Shown one piece after another: positions 55,436 through 64,000 of a DNA stretch of 64,000 nucleotides; the stretch's first letter is position 1, and the number at the start of each line of letters is the position of its first letter. The stretch comes from MFD01275-c22 sp963705885 (GTDB taxonomy: Bacteria > Actinomycetota > Actinomycetes > JACCUZ01). The translations under genes and the position numbers were made by a program. The DNA lies in contig OY970120.1 of NCBI GenBank assembly GCA_963705885.1, forward strand, positions 186,001 to 250,000. The letters run 5' to 3'. The notes beneath the pieces were generated by a model, which was not told where the DNA came from, did not search any database, and saw only the letters and a list, made by a program, of their open reading frames with translations.

Positions 55436-56424
55436 GCCACGCCCTCCTTCTCGCGCTCGGGCTCGGACCCTGCCGCGTCGTCCGCCTCGGCGGCGTGACC
55501 GGTCAGGCTGAGGAAGACGTCGTCGAGGGTCGGCCTCCGCAGGCCGACGTCCTGCACCGCGATCTGCTGGGCGTCGAGCTCGCGCAACGCGGCCACGAGC
55601 ACCGACGAGCCCCCGTCGACGGGGAGCGTCACCCGGCGCGCGTGCTGGTCGACCCGGGCCTCGCCGGCGCCCAGCGGCGCGAGGGCGGCGCACGCCGCGC
55701 CCACCTGGCTGCCGTCGGCGAGCGTGAACTCGAGGCGCTCGCCGCCGACCTGGGCCTTGAGCTGGTCGGCGGTGCCCTCGGCGATGACGTGGCCGTGGTC
55801 GATGACCGCGATGCGGTCGGCGAGGAGGTCGGCCTCCTCGAGGTACTGCGTCGTCAGCAGGAGCGTGGTGCCGCCGCGGACGAGCTCGCCGATCACGTCC
55901 CACATGCCCAGCCGGCCGCGCGGGTCGAGCCCGGTCGTGGGCTCGTCGAGGAACAGCACGGGCGGCCGGGCGACCAGGGCGCCCGCGAGGTCGAGGCGGC
56001 GGCGCATGCCGCCGGAGTAGGTCTTGACGGGCCGGTCGGCGGCCTCGACGAGGTCGAACTGCTCCAGCAGCTCGTGGGCGCGGGTCCGCGCCGGCTGCCG
56101 GCCCAGGTGGTAGAGGCGACCGACCATGTCGAGGTTCTCGAAGCCGGTGAGGTACTCGTCGACGGCGGCGTACTGCCCCGAGACGCCGATGACGCGCCGG
56201 AGGTCCTTCTCCTGCTTCACGACGTCGAGCCCCGCCACGACGGCCCGGCCGGCGTCGGGCTTCAGCAGGGTGGTGAGGATGCGCACGCAGGTCGTCTTGC
56301 CGGCGCCGTTGGGGCCCAGCAGCCCGAGCACCGAACCTTCGGGGACCACGAGGTCGAGCCCGGTCAGGGCCTCGACCTCGCCGTATCGCTTGATCAGGCC
56401 CTCGGCCACGATCGTGTCGGTCAT
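55432..56424 (-). CDS. ABC exporter ATP-binding protein (DrrA-like)
   Basis: A 330-residue ATPase. Walker A is LLGPNGAGKTTCVR near residue 37, the signature is TYSGGMRRRLDLAGALV, and Walker B is VLFLDEPTTGLDPRGR. The C-terminal 90 residues are the DrrA-type extension with LRRPTLDDVFLSLTGH. Such pairs export daunorubicin-like drugs or glycolipids. It begins the two-gene operon and has paired operator-like sites about 110-150 bp upstream, but no regulator gene adjoins it. Confidence 0.94.
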   Translation of the reverse strand: MTDTIVAEGLIKRYGEVEALTGLDLVVPEGSVLGLLGPNGAGKTTCVRILTTLLKPDAGRAVVAGLDVVKQEKDLRRVIGVSGQYAAVDEYLTGFENLDMVGRLYHLGRQPARTRAHELLEQFDLVEAADRPVKTYSGGMRRRLDLAGALVARPPVLFLDEPTTGLDPRGRLGMWDVIGELVRGGTTLLLTTQYLEEADLLADRIAVIDHGHVIAEGTADQLKAQVGGERLEFTLADGSQVGAACAALAPLGAGEARVDQHARRVTLPVDGGSSVLVAALRELDAQQIAVQDVGLRRPTLDDVFLSLTGHAAEADDAAGSEPEREKEGVA

Positions 56425-56533
56425 CAGCTGGTGCTCCTCGCTCGCGTACGTCGGACGTCGTCATCCTCGCCGTCGGGACTGACAACGGCCGAGGCGGTTT
56501 CTCATCGGCACGCCAGCATCGCCGCCGGGCCGC

Positions 56534-56572
56534 AACGCGATGTATCGCGTTCCAAACACGTTATATCGCGTC
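56534..56572. promoter_or_regulatory. Paired operator sites ahead of the DrrAB-type exporter
   Basis: A perfect 18-bp dyad, AACGCGATGTATCGCGTT (56534-56551), is followed by a second, weaker site, AACACGTTATATCGCGTC (56555-56572). They share ATCGCGT, repeated 21 bp apart (56544-56550 and 56565-56571). Spacing and symmetry suit a TetR- or PadR-type repressor. Confidence 0.55.
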
Positions 56573-56596
56573 TGGAACGCCGTCAAGCACCAGCGG

Positions 56597-57811
56597 TCAG
56601 CCGAAGACCAGCGGGTAGCCCGCCCCGCGCAGCCGGGCGAGCACCTCCTCGCAGTGCTCCTCGCCGCGCGTCTCGAGCTGCAGGCGGACCTCGACCTCGT
56701 CCACGCGCAGCCGGGCGTCGGTGCGGACGTGCTCCACCTCGACCACGCTCGCGTCGGCGGCGGCGACCTCGGCCAGCAGCTGCACCAGGGCCCCGGGGCG
56801 GTCGGAGATGCGCGCCCGGAAGGACAGGAACCGGCCGGCGACGGCCAGGCCGTGCCGGAGCACCCGCATCAGCAGCAGCGGGTCGATGTTGCCGCCGGAG
56901 AGCACCACGGCGACCGGCGGCTCGAAGGCCTGCGGGGCGTCGAGCAGGGCCGCGACGCCCGCCGCACCGGCCGGCTCGACCACGAGCTTGGCCCGTTCCA
57001 GGCACAGCAGCAGGGCGCGCGACAGCGACTCCTCGGACACCGTGACGATGTCGTCCACGAGCTCGCGGACGATGCCGAACGGCACCGGCCCCGGGCAGCC
57101 GACCGCGATCCCGTCGGCCATGGTCGACATGCGGTCCAGCGCCACGGGCTTCCCGGCGGCCAGCGACGCGGGGAACGCGGCCGCGCTCTCGGCCTGCACC
57201 CCGACGACGCGTACGTCGGGCCGGCCGGCCTTGACGGCCAGCGCGACGCCCGCGAGCAGGCCCCCGCCCCCGGTGCACACGAGCACGGTCCGCACGTCAG
57301 GGACCTGCTCGAGGATCTCCAGGCCGACCGTCCCCTGGCCGGCGACGATGTCGGGGTGGTCGAAGGGGTGGACCAGCACGGCGCCCGTCTCCTGCGCGAA
57401 GCGCGTGGCCTCCTCGAGCGCCTCGTCCACGGAGTGGCCCGTGAACCGCACCTCCGCGCCGTACGCCCTGGTCGCCTCCACCTTGGGGATCGGGGCACCC
57501 TCCGGCATGAACACCGTGGACCGGATGCCCTTGAGGGACGCGGCGAGGGCTACCCCCTGCGCATGGTTGCCGGCGCTCGCGGCGACGACCCCGCGGGCGG
57601 CCTCGTCGGGCGTGAGCCGCGAGATGCGGGTGTAGGCGCCGCGGATCTTGAACGACCCGGCGCGCTGGAGGTTCTCGCACTTGAGCCAGACCGGCCCGCC
57701 GACCCGCTCGGCCAGGGGCCGGGAGCCCTGCACCGGCGTGTCCCTGATGACGCCCTCGAGCAGCGCCCGGGCGGCCTTCACGTCCTCGACCGAGACCGGC
57801 AGGCTGCTCAT
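56597..57811 (-). CDS. ilvA: Threonine ammonia-lyase
   Basis: A 404-residue PLP enzyme giving 2-oxobutanoate from threonine. The PLP lysine is in LQRAGSFKIRGAYTRI near residue 60, and the phosphate-binding glycine loop in VCTGGGGLLAGVAL near 180. The C-terminal 75 residues form one ACT-like regulatory domain (FRARISDRPGALVQLLAEVA). The single-ACT, 400-residue form occurs in both biosynthetic and catabolic enzymes of actinobacteria. ATG 57811 (SSLPVSVEDVKAARAL) is the natural start. It is followed by the exporter operator region, and diverges from a DinB gene. Confidence 0.93.
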   Translation of the reverse strand: MSSLPVSVEDVKAARALLEGVIRDTPVQGSRPLAERVGGPVWLKCENLQRAGSFKIRGAYTRISRLTPDEAARGVVAASAGNHAQGVALAASLKGIRSTVFMPEGAPIPKVEATRAYGAEVRFTGHSVDEALEEATRFAQETGAVLVHPFDHPDIVAGQGTVGLEILEQVPDVRTVLVCTGGGGLLAGVALAVKAGRPDVRVVGVQAESAAAFPASLAAGKPVALDRMSTMADGIAVGCPGPVPFGIVRELVDDIVTVSEESLSRALLLCLERAKLVVEPAGAAGVAALLDAPQAFEPPVAVVLSGGNIDPLLLMRVLRHGLAVAGRFLSFRARISDRPGALVQLLAEVAAADASVVEVEHVRTDARLRVDEVEVRLQLETRGEEHCEEVLARLRGAGYPLVFG

Positions 57812-57857
57812 GGGGCCGCAGTCTGTCAGGTGCGGCGGCTCGGGAAGGATCGCTGCC

Positions 57858-58367
57858 ATGAGCCGCCCGTTCCCGTCACCGACGAAGCCCGCGTCATCCC
57901 GTGCCGAGGTCCTCCTCGGATACCTCGACTACTTCCGCTCGGTGGTCGTCGACAAGCTCCAGGGCATGCCGGACGGCGAGCTGAGGCGTAGCCGGCTGCC
58001 GTCGGGATGGACGCCGCTCGAGCTGGTCAAGCACCTGTCGCACGTCGAGCGGCGCTGGCTCGAGTGGGGCTTCGAGGGCCGCCCCGTGACCGACCCGTGG
58101 GGGGACCAGCGGGACGGCCGCTGGTTCGTCGCTCCCGACGAGGACCTCGACGGCCTGCTGGGACAGCTCGGCGCGCAGGCCGGGACGAGTCGCGCCGTCG
58201 TCGAGGCGCACGACCTGGCCGAGGTCGGGCAGCCGGGCGAGCGGTGGGACGGCGACCCGCCGCCGACCCTCGAGCGGGTCCTCCTCCACCTCGTGCAGGA
58301 GTACGCCCGCCATGTGGGCCACCTCGACATCGTCCGCGAGCTCGTGGACGGGACGGTCGGCGAGTAG
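57858..58367 (+). CDS. DinB/DUF664 family protein
   Basis: A 169-residue four-helix protein of the DUF664 branch of the DinB superfamily. WTPLELVKHLSHVERRWLEWGF holds the first histidines, and VLLHLVQEYARHVGHLDIVRELVDG the others of the metal site. Probably a mycothiol-dependent enzyme, since mca shows mycothiol is made. It is about 47 kb away from the other DinB gene (6988) and only distantly similar. GGGAAGGAT precedes ATG 57858. Confidence 0.86.
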   Translation: MSRPFPSPTKPASSRAEVLLGYLDYFRSVVVDKLQGMPDGELRRSRLPSGWTPLELVKHLSHVERRWLEWGFEGRPVTDPWGDQRDGRWFVAPDEDLDGLLGQLGAQAGTSRAVVEAHDLAEVGQPGERWDGDPPPTLERVLLHLVQEYARHVGHLDIVRELVDGTVGE

Positions 58368-58376
58368 TCCCCGGAG

Positions 58377-59108
58377 CTACCGCGCCTTGACCGTCACCGG
58401 TACGGACCCGGAGATCTGCCGGGACGACGACCCGAGGGTGACGGCGCGCAGCCGCACGCCCCGGCGGAGGTCCCATCGGTAGCGGAACACCGACACCCCC
58501 GTCGCGCTCGCCGTCGTGCGGTCGAAGACGCGCCACCCGCCTCGGACGTAGGCGTCCAGCCGGACCTTCGCCGAGCCGGCCCGGGCGAACCCGGTGCGGG
58601 CCTGCTCGCTGCTCACGACCCGGAACACGACCAACCCGTTGTACCGGGGCCGCTTCGTGGACACCTTCAGCCTCGTGCGGGTGGCGGGCTTGGCGAGCGT
58701 GAACGGAGCCGTCACGGGCGGTGCGACCGTCGCCTTGTAGCCGGCGTCGTAGGACGTCAGCTGGGCGCTGATCGTGTAGGTGCCGTAGTCGTCGGTCCCG
58801 CCGCACAGCAGGAACGACCCCGTGCCCGTGACTGGCTCCGGCGCGCTCACGTGGTCACTGGCCTCCAGGGCACCGCGCGGGTCGGTCAGCGTCACCGCCA
58901 GGTCCCAGTCGGCGGTCGGCGGGGTGACCGCGTAGGTGTACGGGTACTCGTAGCAGCCGCTGTAGAGCGCGGTGTCGGTCGGCGCGGTGACGGTCGCGTT
59001 GCCCGAGGTCGTCGCCGAGGCGGCCGCGGCCGGGAGGGCGGCGACCGGCAGGGCGAGGACGAGGCCCAGCGTGAGCGTGGGCAGTGCGCGGGACAGCCCG
59101 GTGATCAT
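58377..59108 (-). CDS. Secreted hypothetical protein with Ig-like repeats
   Basis: A 243-residue exported protein. The signal peptide (LTLGLVLALPVAALPAAAASA) ends near residue 32. Two beta-sandwich segments follow; the first has two cysteines (YSGCYEYPYTY, SFLLCGGTDDYGTYTISAQL), the second runs TRLKVSTKRPRYNGLVVFRVVSS to the end. The second segment resembles Ig-like modules of actinobacterial surface proteins. No catalytic motif or anchor. It converges on the DinB gene with a 9-bp gap. Confidence 0.7.
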   Translation of the reverse strand: MITGLSRALPTLTLGLVLALPVAALPAAAASATTSGNATVTAPTDTALYSGCYEYPYTYAVTPPTADWDLAVTLTDPRGALEASDHVSAPEPVTGTGSFLLCGGTDDYGTYTISAQLTSYDAGYKATVAPPVTAPFTLAKPATRTRLKVSTKRPRYNGLVVFRVVSSEQARTGFARAGSAKVRLDAYVRGGWRVFDRTTASATGVSVFRYRWDLRRGVRLRAVTLGSSSRQISGSVPVTVKAR

Positions 59109-59231
59109 GTCGTTCCCCCGTGGTCGGTGCGATGTGGCCGGTGGAGGCTACGGCCACCGGTGGGACCCGGGGGCGTGTTCGGCACAAGTTCACCCCTGGG
59201 AATGACGCCTGGCCGGACGTACGGTCGACGG

Positions 59232-60620
59232 ATGCGACGAGCGAGCACCCTGGGCGAGCTGCGGGCCTCCCCGCACCGTCACCGGCCGGTCAAGGTCGAG
59301 GTCCGCGACAACCTCGTCGGGCTGATGCGCTCGGGCGGGCCGCGCTTCCCGGGCATCGTCGGGTTCGACGAGACGGTGCTGCCCGCCCTGGAGCGCGCAC
59401 TGCTCGCCGGGCACGACGTCGTGCTGCTCGGCGAGCGCGGGCAGGGCAAGACGCGGCTGATGCGCGCCCTCGTCTCCCTCCTCGACGAGTGGTCGCCGGT
59501 CGTCGAGGGCTGCGAGATCAACGACCACCCGCAGGCACCGGTGTGCGCGCGGTGCCTGCGGCTGCACGCCGAGGCCGGCGACGACCTCCCCGTCGCGTGG
59601 CGGCACCGCGACGAGAGGTACGGCGAGAAGCTGGCCACTCCCGACACCAGCGTCGGCGACCTGATCGGCGACATCGACCCGGTGCGGGTGGCCGAGGGCC
59701 GGACGCTGGGCGACCCCGAGACCGTGCACTTCGGTCTGGTCCCACGCACGAACCGCGGCATCTTCGCGGTCAACGAGCTGCCCGACCTGGCCGAGCGCAT
59801 CCAGGTCTCGCTGCTCAACGTGCTGGAGGAGCGTGACATCCAGGTGCGCGGCTACCAGCTCCGGCTCCCCCTGGACCTGCTGCTCGTCGCGAGCGCCAAC
59901 CCCGAGGACTACACGAACCGCGGCCGCATCATCACCCCGCTGAAGGACCGCTTCGGCGCCGAGGTCCGCACCCACTACCCCGACGTGCTCGAGGCCGAGG
60001 TGGACGTCATCCGCCAGGAGGCTGCGCTCGCGGCGGCCGTCCCCGACTTCCTGCTCGAGGTCGTCGCCCGGTTCGCCCGCAACGTGCGGGAGTCGTCGTC
60101 GGTGGACCAGCGCTCCGGGGTCTCGGCGCGCTTCGGCATCGCGGCGGCCGAGACCGCGGCCGCCTCCGCGCTGCGCCGGGCGGCGCTGACCGGCGAGGAC
60201 CCGGCCGTCGCCCGGGTGTGCGACCTGCCCGCGACGGTCGCCACGCTGCGCGGCAAGGTCGAGTTCGAGGTCGACGAGGAGGGCCGCGAGCTCGAGGTCC
60301 TCGCGCACCTGCTGCGGCGGGCCACCGTGGAGACCTTCCGGCACCACCTCGGCGCGTCGGACCTCCGGCCGCTGATCGAGCGCTTCGACGAGGGACTCGT
60401 CGTGCAGAGCGGCGACCTCGTGCCCGGCCGCCGGCTCCTCGAGCAGGTGGGGCCGCTGCCGGGGCTCGCGCACGTCATGGAGCGGCTGGGGGTCGACGAG
60501 GGCGCGGAGACCCCGGAGCTCGCGGCGGCCGCGCTGGAGTTCGCGCTCGAGGGGCTCTTCCTCAACCGGCGCATCAGCAAGGACGACAGCACCGACGGCG
60601 GCATCGTGTACGGCGCCTGA
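59232..60620 (+). CDS. MoxR/Mg-chelatase-like AAA+ ATPase
   Basis: A 462-residue AAA+ protein. LLGERGQGKTRLMRALVSLL is the Walker A near residue 75. An insert contains C-x13-C-x2-C (EGCEIND, VCARCLRLHAEAGDD), possibly a zinc site. GIFAVNELPDLAERIQVSLLNVLEERDIQVRGYQ holds Walker B/sensor residues of the Mg-chelatase I type; LLVASANPEDYTNRGRIITPLKDRFGAEVRTHYP is sensor 1. MoxR-type ATPases act with VWA-domain partners as chaperones or metal-insertion machines, and the VWA gene follows directly with overlapping TGATG. Confidence 0.88.
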   Translation: MRRASTLGELRASPHRHRPVKVEVRDNLVGLMRSGGPRFPGIVGFDETVLPALERALLAGHDVVLLGERGQGKTRLMRALVSLLDEWSPVVEGCEINDHPQAPVCARCLRLHAEAGDDLPVAWRHRDERYGEKLATPDTSVGDLIGDIDPVRVAEGRTLGDPETVHFGLVPRTNRGIFAVNELPDLAERIQVSLLNVLEERDIQVRGYQLRLPLDLLLVASANPEDYTNRGRIITPLKDRFGAEVRTHYPDVLEAEVDVIRQEAALAAAVPDFLLEVVARFARNVRESSSVDQRSGVSARFGIAAAETAAASALRRAALTGEDPAVARVCDLPATVATLRGKVEFEVDEEGRELEVLAHLLRRATVETFRHHLGASDLRPLIERFDEGLVVQSGDLVPGRRLLEQVGPLPGLAHVMERLGVDEGAETPELAAAALEFALEGLFLNRRISKDDSTDGGIVYGA

Positions 60621-62620
60621 TGCCCAGCGGCTACCGCTACGGCAGCTGGCACGACGGGCCCGACCCGCTCGCGGCGCCCTACGACGTGCGCCGGGCCCTC
60701 GACCGGCTCGGCGACGACGTGCTCTCCGGCGCCACGCCGCGCGACGCGCTGCGCCGCCTGCTCCGCCGCGGGACGGGTGAGGGACCCCGCGGGCTCGACG
60801 ACATGATGCGCAGGCTGCGCGAGCAGCGGCGGCAGATGCGCGAGCGCGGGCGCCTCGACGGGACCCTCGAGGAGGTGCGGCGGCTGGTCGACACCGCGGT
60901 CGGCCAGGAGCGGTCGGCGCTCTTCCCCGACCCGTCCGACGACGCGCGGTTCCGCGAGGCCTCGCTGGACGCGCTGCCGGGCGACCCGGCGCGCGCCGTG
61001 CGCCAGCTCGACGGCTACGACTGGCGCTCCCCCGAGGCAGCGCAGACCTTCGAGCAGGTGAAGGACCTGCTGCGCCGCGAGGTGCTCGACACGCAGTTCC
61101 GCGGGATGAAGCAGGCGCTGGAAGACGCAGCAGAACCCTCCGCCGCCGCAGCGATGCAGCGGGTCAAGGACATGATGGCCGACCTCAACGCGATGCTCGC
61201 GGCCGACGCGAGGGGCGAGCACACGCAGGAGCAGTTCGACGAGTTCATGTCCTCGTACGGCGACATGTTCCCCGACGGCCCCGCGAACCTCGAGGAGCTG
61301 GTCGACTCGCTCGCCCGCCGCGCCGCCGCCGCCGAGCGGATGATGCGGTCCCTGAGCGCCGAGCAGCGCGACGAGCTGGCCGCGCTGATGGCCGGCGCGC
61401 TGGAGGACATGGACCTCGCCCGCGAGATGTCACAGCTCTCGGAGGCGCTGCGTGCCCGGCGGCCCGACCTGGACTGGCGCGGCCGCGAGCGCATGCAGGG
61501 CGACGAGCCGCTCGGTGCCGGCGAGGCAACCAGCGCGCTGCAGGACCTCGCCGACCTCGACGAGCTCGAGGCCACGATGGCGCAGGACTACCCCGGGGCG
61601 ACGCTCGAGGACATCGACGAGGAGGCGGTGCAGCGAGCCCTCGGGCGACGGGCGGCCGACGAGGTGGGCGCCCTGCGCCGGCTGGAGCGCGAGCTGGAGG
61701 AGCAGGGCTACCTCCAGCGCTCCGGCCAGCGGCTCGACCTCACCCCCAAGGCGGTCCGGCGGCTGGGGCAGACCGCCCTGCGGCGGGTGTTCGCCGACCT
61801 GCACTCGGCCGGCCGCGGCGGGCACGACGTCCACGACGCCGGGCAGGCCGGCGAGCTGACCGGTGCGAGCCGTGCGTGGCGGTTCGGTGACGAGCAGCCC
61901 CTCGACGTCGTGCGCACCCTCACCAACGCGGTGCGGTCCGGCCGGGTCCGCCCCGGCGGCGCCGGCCGCGGCATCCGGCTGGCCACCGAGGACTTCGAGG
62001 TGGCCGAGACCGACCGGCGGACCACGGCCGCGGTCTGCCTGCTCGTGGACCTGTCCTACTCGATGGTGCTGCGCGACACGTGGGGCGTCGCGAAGTCGAC
62101 GGCCCTGGCGCTGCACGCCCTCGTGAGCGGGCAGTTCCCGCAGGACGCGCTGACCATCGTCGGGTTCTCGTCCTACGCCCGCACGCTGAGCGCCACGGAC
62201 CTCGCGAGCCTGGACGCCGACTACGTGCAGGGCACGAACCTGCAGCACGCGCTGATCCTCGCCGGCCGGTTCCTCGACCAGCACCCGAACGCGGAGCCGG
62301 TGGTGCTGGTCGTCACCGACGGCGAGCCGACGGCCCACCTGCTGCCCGGCGGGCACCCCTGGTTCTCGTGGCCGCCGGAGCCGGAGACGATCGCGCTGAC
62401 GGTCGCCGAGGTCGACCGGATGACGCGACGGGGCGCCGTGCTCAACGTGTTCGCCCTCGACGACGAGCCCAGGCTCCTGGGCTTCATGCAGGAGCTGGCG
62501 CGACGCAACGGCGGCCGGGTCCTGCAGCCGGACCCGGGTCGGCTCGGTCAGTACGTCGTCGACGACTACCTCACGCGGCGGGCGGGTCGCCGGGCCGGCC
62601 GGGCAGCACGTTCTGGTTGA
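60620..62620 (+). CDS. VWA domain protein, partner of the AAA+ ATPase
   Basis: A 666-residue protein. The first 430 residues are mostly charged helices, with coiled-coil segments (LEEVRRLVDTAVGQERS, EEAVQRALGRRAADEVGALRRLERELEEQG in pieces). The C-terminal 200 residues are a von Willebrand A domain: VCLLVDLSYSMVLRD supplies D-x-S-x-S of the metal site, VQGTNLQHALILA the Thr, and VLVVTDGEPTAHL the Asp. The ATG overlaps the ATPase stop (TGATG). Function of the pair is unknown. Its 3' end overlaps the flavin oxidase by 50 bp, tail to tail. Confidence 0.87.
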   Translation: MPSGYRYGSWHDGPDPLAAPYDVRRALDRLGDDVLSGATPRDALRRLLRRGTGEGPRGLDDMMRRLREQRRQMRERGRLDGTLEEVRRLVDTAVGQERSALFPDPSDDARFREASLDALPGDPARAVRQLDGYDWRSPEAAQTFEQVKDLLRREVLDTQFRGMKQALEDAAEPSAAAAMQRVKDMMADLNAMLAADARGEHTQEQFDEFMSSYGDMFPDGPANLEELVDSLARRAAAAERMMRSLSAEQRDELAALMAGALEDMDLAREMSQLSEALRARRPDLDWRGRERMQGDEPLGAGEATSALQDLADLDELEATMAQDYPGATLEDIDEEAVQRALGRRAADEVGALRRLERELEEQGYLQRSGQRLDLTPKAVRRLGQTALRRVFADLHSAGRGGHDVHDAGQAGELTGASRAWRFGDEQPLDVVRTLTNAVRSGRVRPGGAGRGIRLATEDFEVAETDRRTTAAVCLLVDLSYSMVLRDTWGVAKSTALALHALVSGQFPQDALTIVGFSSYARTLSATDLASLDADYVQGTNLQHALILAGRFLDQHPNAEPVVLVVTDGEPTAHLLPGGHPWFSWPPEPETIALTVAEVDRMTRRGAVLNVFALDDEPRLLGFMQELARRNGGRVLQPDPGRLGQYVVDDYLTRRAGRRAGRAARSG

Positions 62621-63971
62621 GGCGGAACAGGTTGTCCGGGTCGTAGGTCGACTTGACCTCGACCAGCCGCTCCCAGGTCCGTCCTGGGTACGCGGCCCGG
62701 ACCCGCTCCGGACCCTCGTCGGCGAGGAAGTTGACGTAGGCCCCGTCGTCGCTCTGGCGCAGCGCCGCGCACACGTCGTCGACCCAGGCCTGCCGGCGCG
62801 CGCGGTCCTCGGCGCCGTCGTAGAACGCCGCGACGTTGACCATGATGCGGCTGGCGCGGTGGGCGTAGGCCGTGGCACCGGACGGCACCCGGGCCACCGC
62901 GCCGCCGAGGACGCGGATCTGCACGGCACGCAGGGTCGCGTCGGAGCCGGCCAGCCGCTCGACCACCGTCGTGGCCTCCTCGCGCCCGACCGACTCGACG
63001 AACATCGTCCTCGCCACCGCGGTCGGGTGGTAGTCGGGGTCGTTGGGCGGATAGACGTCCGGGTAGGGCATCGGCCTGACCAAGTCGGCCAGCGGCTCCG
63101 CCAGGGCGAGGAAGGGCGCCATCGCCTCGCGGCCGGCCCGCTCGTCGCCGGCCCAGCACATCAGCGCCATGACGACCAGGCCTCCGTGGTGCTCGGCGGC
63201 GACGAAGGGCAGCGGCGGGCAGTTCATGACGTTGGCGATGGTGGTCAGGTCCTCGGACGCCGATTCCGCGGCCGCGACGAACCCGGCGACGGTGTCGGGC
63301 GTGGCCGGCAGCACGAGCATCCCGCCCACGACCCGGTCGACCGCCTGCAGCCGGAACTTGAAGCGGGTGGCGACGCCGAAGTTGCCGCCGCCGCCCCGGA
63401 TCGCCCAGAAGAGGTCCGGGTGCGACTCGTCGTCGACGCGGAGGGCGCGGCCGTCCGCGGTGACGACGTCGGCTGCCAGCAGGCTGTCGACGGTCAGTCC
63501 GTGCTTACGAGCGAGGTAGCCGATGCCGCCGCCGAGTGTGAGGCCGCCGAGCCCGACGGACCCCGTGTCGCCGAACCCCACCGCGAGGCCGTGGGCGCCG
63601 GCCGCCGCGGTGAACTCCGCGGCCGTGAGACCGGCCTCGGCCCACGCGGTGCGCCCCTCGACGTCGATGTCGACGGCCTTCATGTCGCGAAGGTCGAGCA
63701 CGATCCCGCCGTCGGCGGTGCTGTGGCCGGCCCCGCTGTGGCCGCCGCTGCGCACCGCGAGCGGGAGCCCCGTCTCCCGGGCCAGGGCCACCGTGCGCAC
63801 GACGTCGGCGTCGTCGGCGGGCCGCACGATCACGGCGGGCCGGGCGTCGACGCCGCCGGCGACCACCGTCCTGGCCTCGTCGTAGCCGTCGTCGCCGGGG
63901 CCGAGCGCTCTGCCGGTCAGCTCCGAGCGGAGCACGGACAGGGTCACGGTGGCTGCGGTCGAGATGGACAT
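62571..63971 (-). CDS. FAD-binding oxidase, BBE-type
   Basis: A 466-residue flavin oxidase of the berberine-bridge/6-hydroxynicotine oxidase type. The FAD domain has AVIVRPADDADVVRTVALARE and AVRSGGHSGAGHSTADGGIV, whose first His is the usual covalent flavin site. The normal second flavin-linking Cys lies near GGLTLGGGIGYLARKHGL in bicovalent members; I see none there, so attachment is probably through His only. The C-terminal BBE motif is STYDPDNLFRLNQNV. Substrate unknown. ATG 63971 is chosen because GAAGGAG lies 8 nt upstream; ATG 63989 is possible. Confidence 0.9.
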   Translation of the reverse strand: MSISTAATVTLSVLRSELTGRALGPGDDGYDEARTVVAGGVDARPAVIVRPADDADVVRTVALARETGLPLAVRSGGHSGAGHSTADGGIVLDLRDMKAVDIDVEGRTAWAEAGLTAAEFTAAAGAHGLAVGFGDTGSVGLGGLTLGGGIGYLARKHGLTVDSLLAADVVTADGRALRVDDESHPDLFWAIRGGGGNFGVATRFKFRLQAVDRVVGGMLVLPATPDTVAGFVAAAESASEDLTTIANVMNCPPLPFVAAEHHGGLVVMALMCWAGDERAGREAMAPFLALAEPLADLVRPMPYPDVYPPNDPDYHPTAVARTMFVESVGREEATTVVERLAGSDATLRAVQIRVLGGAVARVPSGATAYAHRASRIMVNVAAFYDGAEDRARRQAWVDDVCAALRQSDDGAYVNFLADEGPERVRAAYPGRTWERLVEVKSTYDPDNLFRLNQNVLPGRPGDPPAA

Positions 63972-64000
63972 CGACGACTCCTTCGTCATGGACGGTGCCG

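Overview
This window is high-GC actinobacterial chromosome. The mycothiol-pathway amidase Mca next to DUF4307 and greA, frequent GTG starts, many 4-nt start/stop overlaps, and DUF6542, DUF4245 and DUF6221 proteins point to Propionibacteriales, most likely Nocardioidaceae (Nocardioides or Marmoricola type). That placement is inferred from gene content only. I see no rRNA, tRNA, CRISPR array, insertion sequence, integrase or prophage gene. Most of the window looks like ordinary, densely packed core genome.

Layout. 1-1.6 kb: 3' end of a succinate dehydrogenase iron-sulfur subunit with an unusual TPR-like tail, then pterin carbinolamine dehydratase and a DUF6221 protein. 1.6-3.9 kb: a looser stretch with remnants of a glyoxalase-family and a pyridoxamine-oxidase-family gene, a secreted thermonuclease and small hypotheticals. 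3.9-15.9 kb: alanine dehydrogenase-like enzyme, secreted Ig-like protein, DinB protein, ychF, rmuC, DUF6542, spermidine synthase-like protein, ispH, xseA-xseB, DUF4245 and a phosphotransferase. 15.9-19 kb: molybdate uptake operon (TOBE regulator, modA, modB, modC) divergent from glpX. 20.2-25.8 kb: a dihydroxyacetone phosphotransferase system (glpF-dhaK-dhaL-ptsI, and dhaM-HPr) with an IclR regulator. 25.9-35.3 kb: lipoprotein hydrolase, class I fumarase, large LuxR regulator, class II fumarase and a lytic transglycosylase. 35.3-41.6 kb: phoH, isoprenyl transferase, trhA, GNAT and DUF255 proteins. 41.7-49.1 kb: MMPL exporter with a MalT-type regulator, then a thioredoxin reductase-like enzyme divergent from an XRE-cupin regulator. 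49.3-64 kb: GGDEF/EAL protein, mca, greA, a DrrAB-type ABC exporter, ilvA, a secreted protein, an AAA-VWA pair and a BBE-type flavin oxidase.

How genes work together. GlpF would admit glycerol or dihydroxyacetone. PEP phosphate would pass EI to HPr to DhaM to DhaL-bound nucleotide and on to dihydroxyacetone on DhaK. The same 24-nt operator-like element lies upstream of dhaM/iclR and upstream of glpF, so the IclR protein probably controls both units. GlpX serves gluconeogenesis from the triose phosphates. SdhB and two fumarases of different classes cover adjacent TCA steps.

The most useful novel signals are regulatory DNA: the duplicated IclR-type operator, twin dyads ahead of the molybdate operon, a palindrome plus direct repeat ahead of the MMPL operon, paired sites ahead of the DrrAB exporter, and a G-quadruplex motif next to a 23-bp-arm inverted repeat ahead of the class I fumarase. 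Protein oddities are the SdhB-TPR fusion, an alpha/beta hydrolase whose nucleophile serine is alanine, an HPr reading frame without its own stop, and a degenerate EAL signature. I did not find a clearly new multi-gene system.
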